A stretch of 6,343 nucleotides of DNA. It comes from CAZSTA01 sp964609495 [NCBI: uncultured bacterium] (GTDB lineage: Bacteria > CAZSTA01). The first letter of the stretch is position 1; every line of letters begins with the position of its first letter. The translations under genes were made by a program, and so were the position numbers. Shown piece by piece: positions 5,452 through 6,343 of the stretch. The stretch is from positions 28,105 to 34,447 of the forward strand of contig CAZSTA010000015.1 in the NCBI GenBank assembly GCA_964609495.1, written 5' to 3'. The notes under the pieces are model-generated. The model worked only from the letters and a program-made list of their open reading frames with translations. It did no database searches and was not told the origin of the DNA.

Positions 5452-6252
5452 ATGGCTATCAAGATCGCGTATCAAACCTTAACTTGGGCTAGATACCCCA
5501 AGGATTTTACCGTGAAGAATATAACAGAAGAGGTAAAGGAAGCAGGCTATAACGGGATCGAATATATGGAGAGCGTTGAGCAGTTAGGCGATCCCAAAGA
5601 ATTGAAGAAGATGCTCGATGGAATGGGTATGACCTTGGCTTCTCTTTCCTGTGGAGTCAGCGGAAAGAGAGGCGACGAGGAGAGTATGAAGATCGCTACG
5701 GCGAGGGTGGATTATGCCGGCGAGTTTGGAGTTAAGGCTCTTATGGTTGGAGGAGGTGGGAGGGATCCGAGTAGGGAAACGACGGAGGATGATTATAAAG
5801 CTTTAGCTGAGAACTTGGAGGAGTTAGCTCAATATGCGACCCAATACGATATAGCAGTAGCTTATCATCCTCATATTGGCTGTATTGTGGAGACTAATGA
5901 GGAGGTAGATCGCTTATTTCAATATACTGAGCTAACCGGGTTATGTCCTGATATAGCCCATTTAGCGGCGAAAGGCTCTGATCCCATAAAGCTTATCGAG
6001 AAGTATCCCGATAAGATAGCTTATATACACTTGAAGGATTGGAATAGCGAGAGATGCACTGATAAAAATTTCTGGATGTGCTTTGTAGAGTTGGGAGAAG
6101 GCAATATTGGACTTGATATCCCTGGGGTCTTATCTGCTTTGGAAAAGATCGGATATGATGGTTGGGCAGGAATAGAGTTGGATAATACCACCAGAACTCC
6201 TTTGGAGAGCGCTAAGATAAGCCGAGAGTATCTGAGGGGAATAGGGTATTAA
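5452..6252 (+). CDS. TIM-barrel sugar phosphate isomerase/epimerase, IolE (inosose dehydratase)-like
   Basis: A 266-residue cytoplasmic protein of the xylose-isomerase-like TIM-barrel family (AP_endonuc_2), which isomerises, epimerises or dehydrates small sugars and polyols with a bound divalent metal. Numbered from the ATG at 5452: first strand IKIAYQTLTW, GYNGIEYME at about 32-40, YHPHIG with H139 and H141, ET at 147-148, CPDIAH with D167 and H170, YIHLKD with H193 and D196, VELGEGNI at about 212-219, and GYDGWAGIELD with E242. D167, H193 and E242 probably bind the metal, with a residue near 139-147 as the fourth; this is alignment from memory. The second half follows the IolE pattern closely (HPH, D-x-x-H, HLKD, GYDGW), so myo-inosose dehydratase or a relative acting on another keto-polyol is likely. 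No other inositol gene is nearby, so the substrate is open. Length matches the family. Confidence 0.87.
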   Translation: MAIKIAYQTLTWARYPKDFTVKNITEEVKEAGYNGIEYMESVEQLGDPKELKKMLDGMGMTLASLSCGVSGKRGDEESMKIATARVDYAGEFGVKALMVGGGGRDPSRETTEDDYKALAENLEELAQYATQYDIAVAYHPHIGCIVETNEEVDRLFQYTELTGLCPDIAHLAAKGSDPIKLIEKYPDKIAYIHLKDWNSERCTDKNFWMCFVELGEGNIGLDIPGVLSALEKIGYDGWAGIELDNTTRTPLESAKISREYLRGIGY

Positions 6253-6343
6253 GTAGTTCAAAAAAGTTTCAGGGAGAATTGTTTAGACCACCCTTCCCTA
6301 ACCCCTCCCATCTTGGTTATTGCTGAATTAATAAGGCTATCAA
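6253..6343. other. Non-coding tail with C-rich tract
   Basis: No start codon with a plausible gene is seen before the window ends, nor a GC stem followed by a T-run, so transcription termination after the IolE-like gene is not explained here. The notable element is the C-rich tract at 6291-6309. Confidence 0.6.
6291..6309 (-). other. G-quadruplex motif / possible dispersed intergenic repeat
   Basis: On the + strand four C-runs of 3, 3, 4 and 3 are separated by 2, 3 and 1 bases. The - strand therefore reads as four G-runs with very short loops, meeting the usual pattern for an intramolecular G-quadruplex. The CCCTAACCCCTCCC core also resembles C-rich intergenic repeats I recall from several environmental bacteria. 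Whether it recurs in this genome cannot be judged from one copy. Confidence 0.5.

Overview
This is a compact stretch of bacterial chromosome with every supported gene on the + strand. Bacterial origin is shown by strong Shine-Dalgarno sequences (AGGAGG, GAGGAG, AAGGAG), a lipoprotein lipobox, an M23 cell-wall peptidase and an RmlB-type nucleotide-sugar enzyme. AGA and AGG arginine codons are frequent. The gene mix (export lipoprotein, 40-residue TPR scaffold, IolE-like sugar isomerase, orphan sugar-type ABC ATPase) fits a large, uncultured environmental bacterium, for example Poribacteria- or Chloroflexota-like lineages. That placement is only an impression; no marker gene in the window fixes the phylum.

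Layout: (1) 2-55, the last codons of an unidentified upstream gene. (2) 57-932, a secreted M23 (LytM-type) endopeptidase with an N-terminal beta-rich domain. (3) 933-1057, an AT-rich spacer with a possible promoter. (4) 1058-1804, a lipoprotein ending in a cupredoxin-like domain that has lost most of its copper ligands. (5) 1868-3106, a MalK/UgpC-type ABC ATPase with an unusual N-terminal insertion. (6) 3109-4128, dTDP-glucose 4,6-dehydratase (rmlB/rfbB), two bases after the ABC gene. (7) 4156-5343, a cytoplasmic protein with a helical N-terminus and six 40-residue TPR units. (8) 5452-6252, a TIM-barrel sugar isomerase of the IolE type. (9) 6253-6343, a non-coding tail with a C-rich stretch that is a G-quadruplex motif on the - strand.

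How they work together: the M23 peptidase and the lipoprotein are both envelope proteins. ABC ATPase, rmlB and TPR gene are spaced 2 and 27 bases apart and probably form one transcription unit. The ATPase would energise a sugar or glycan importer encoded elsewhere, and RmlB would make dTDP-4-keto-6-deoxyglucose for cell-surface glycans. The TPR protein has no recognisable effector domain, and the IolE-like gene, after a 108-base gap, may be expressed separately. I see no mobile element, CRISPR array, tRNA or rRNA. No convincing new multi-gene system is visible. The most unusual items are the ligand-less cupredoxin lipoprotein, the insertion-bearing orphan ATPase coupled to rmlB, and the recently amplified TPR array.
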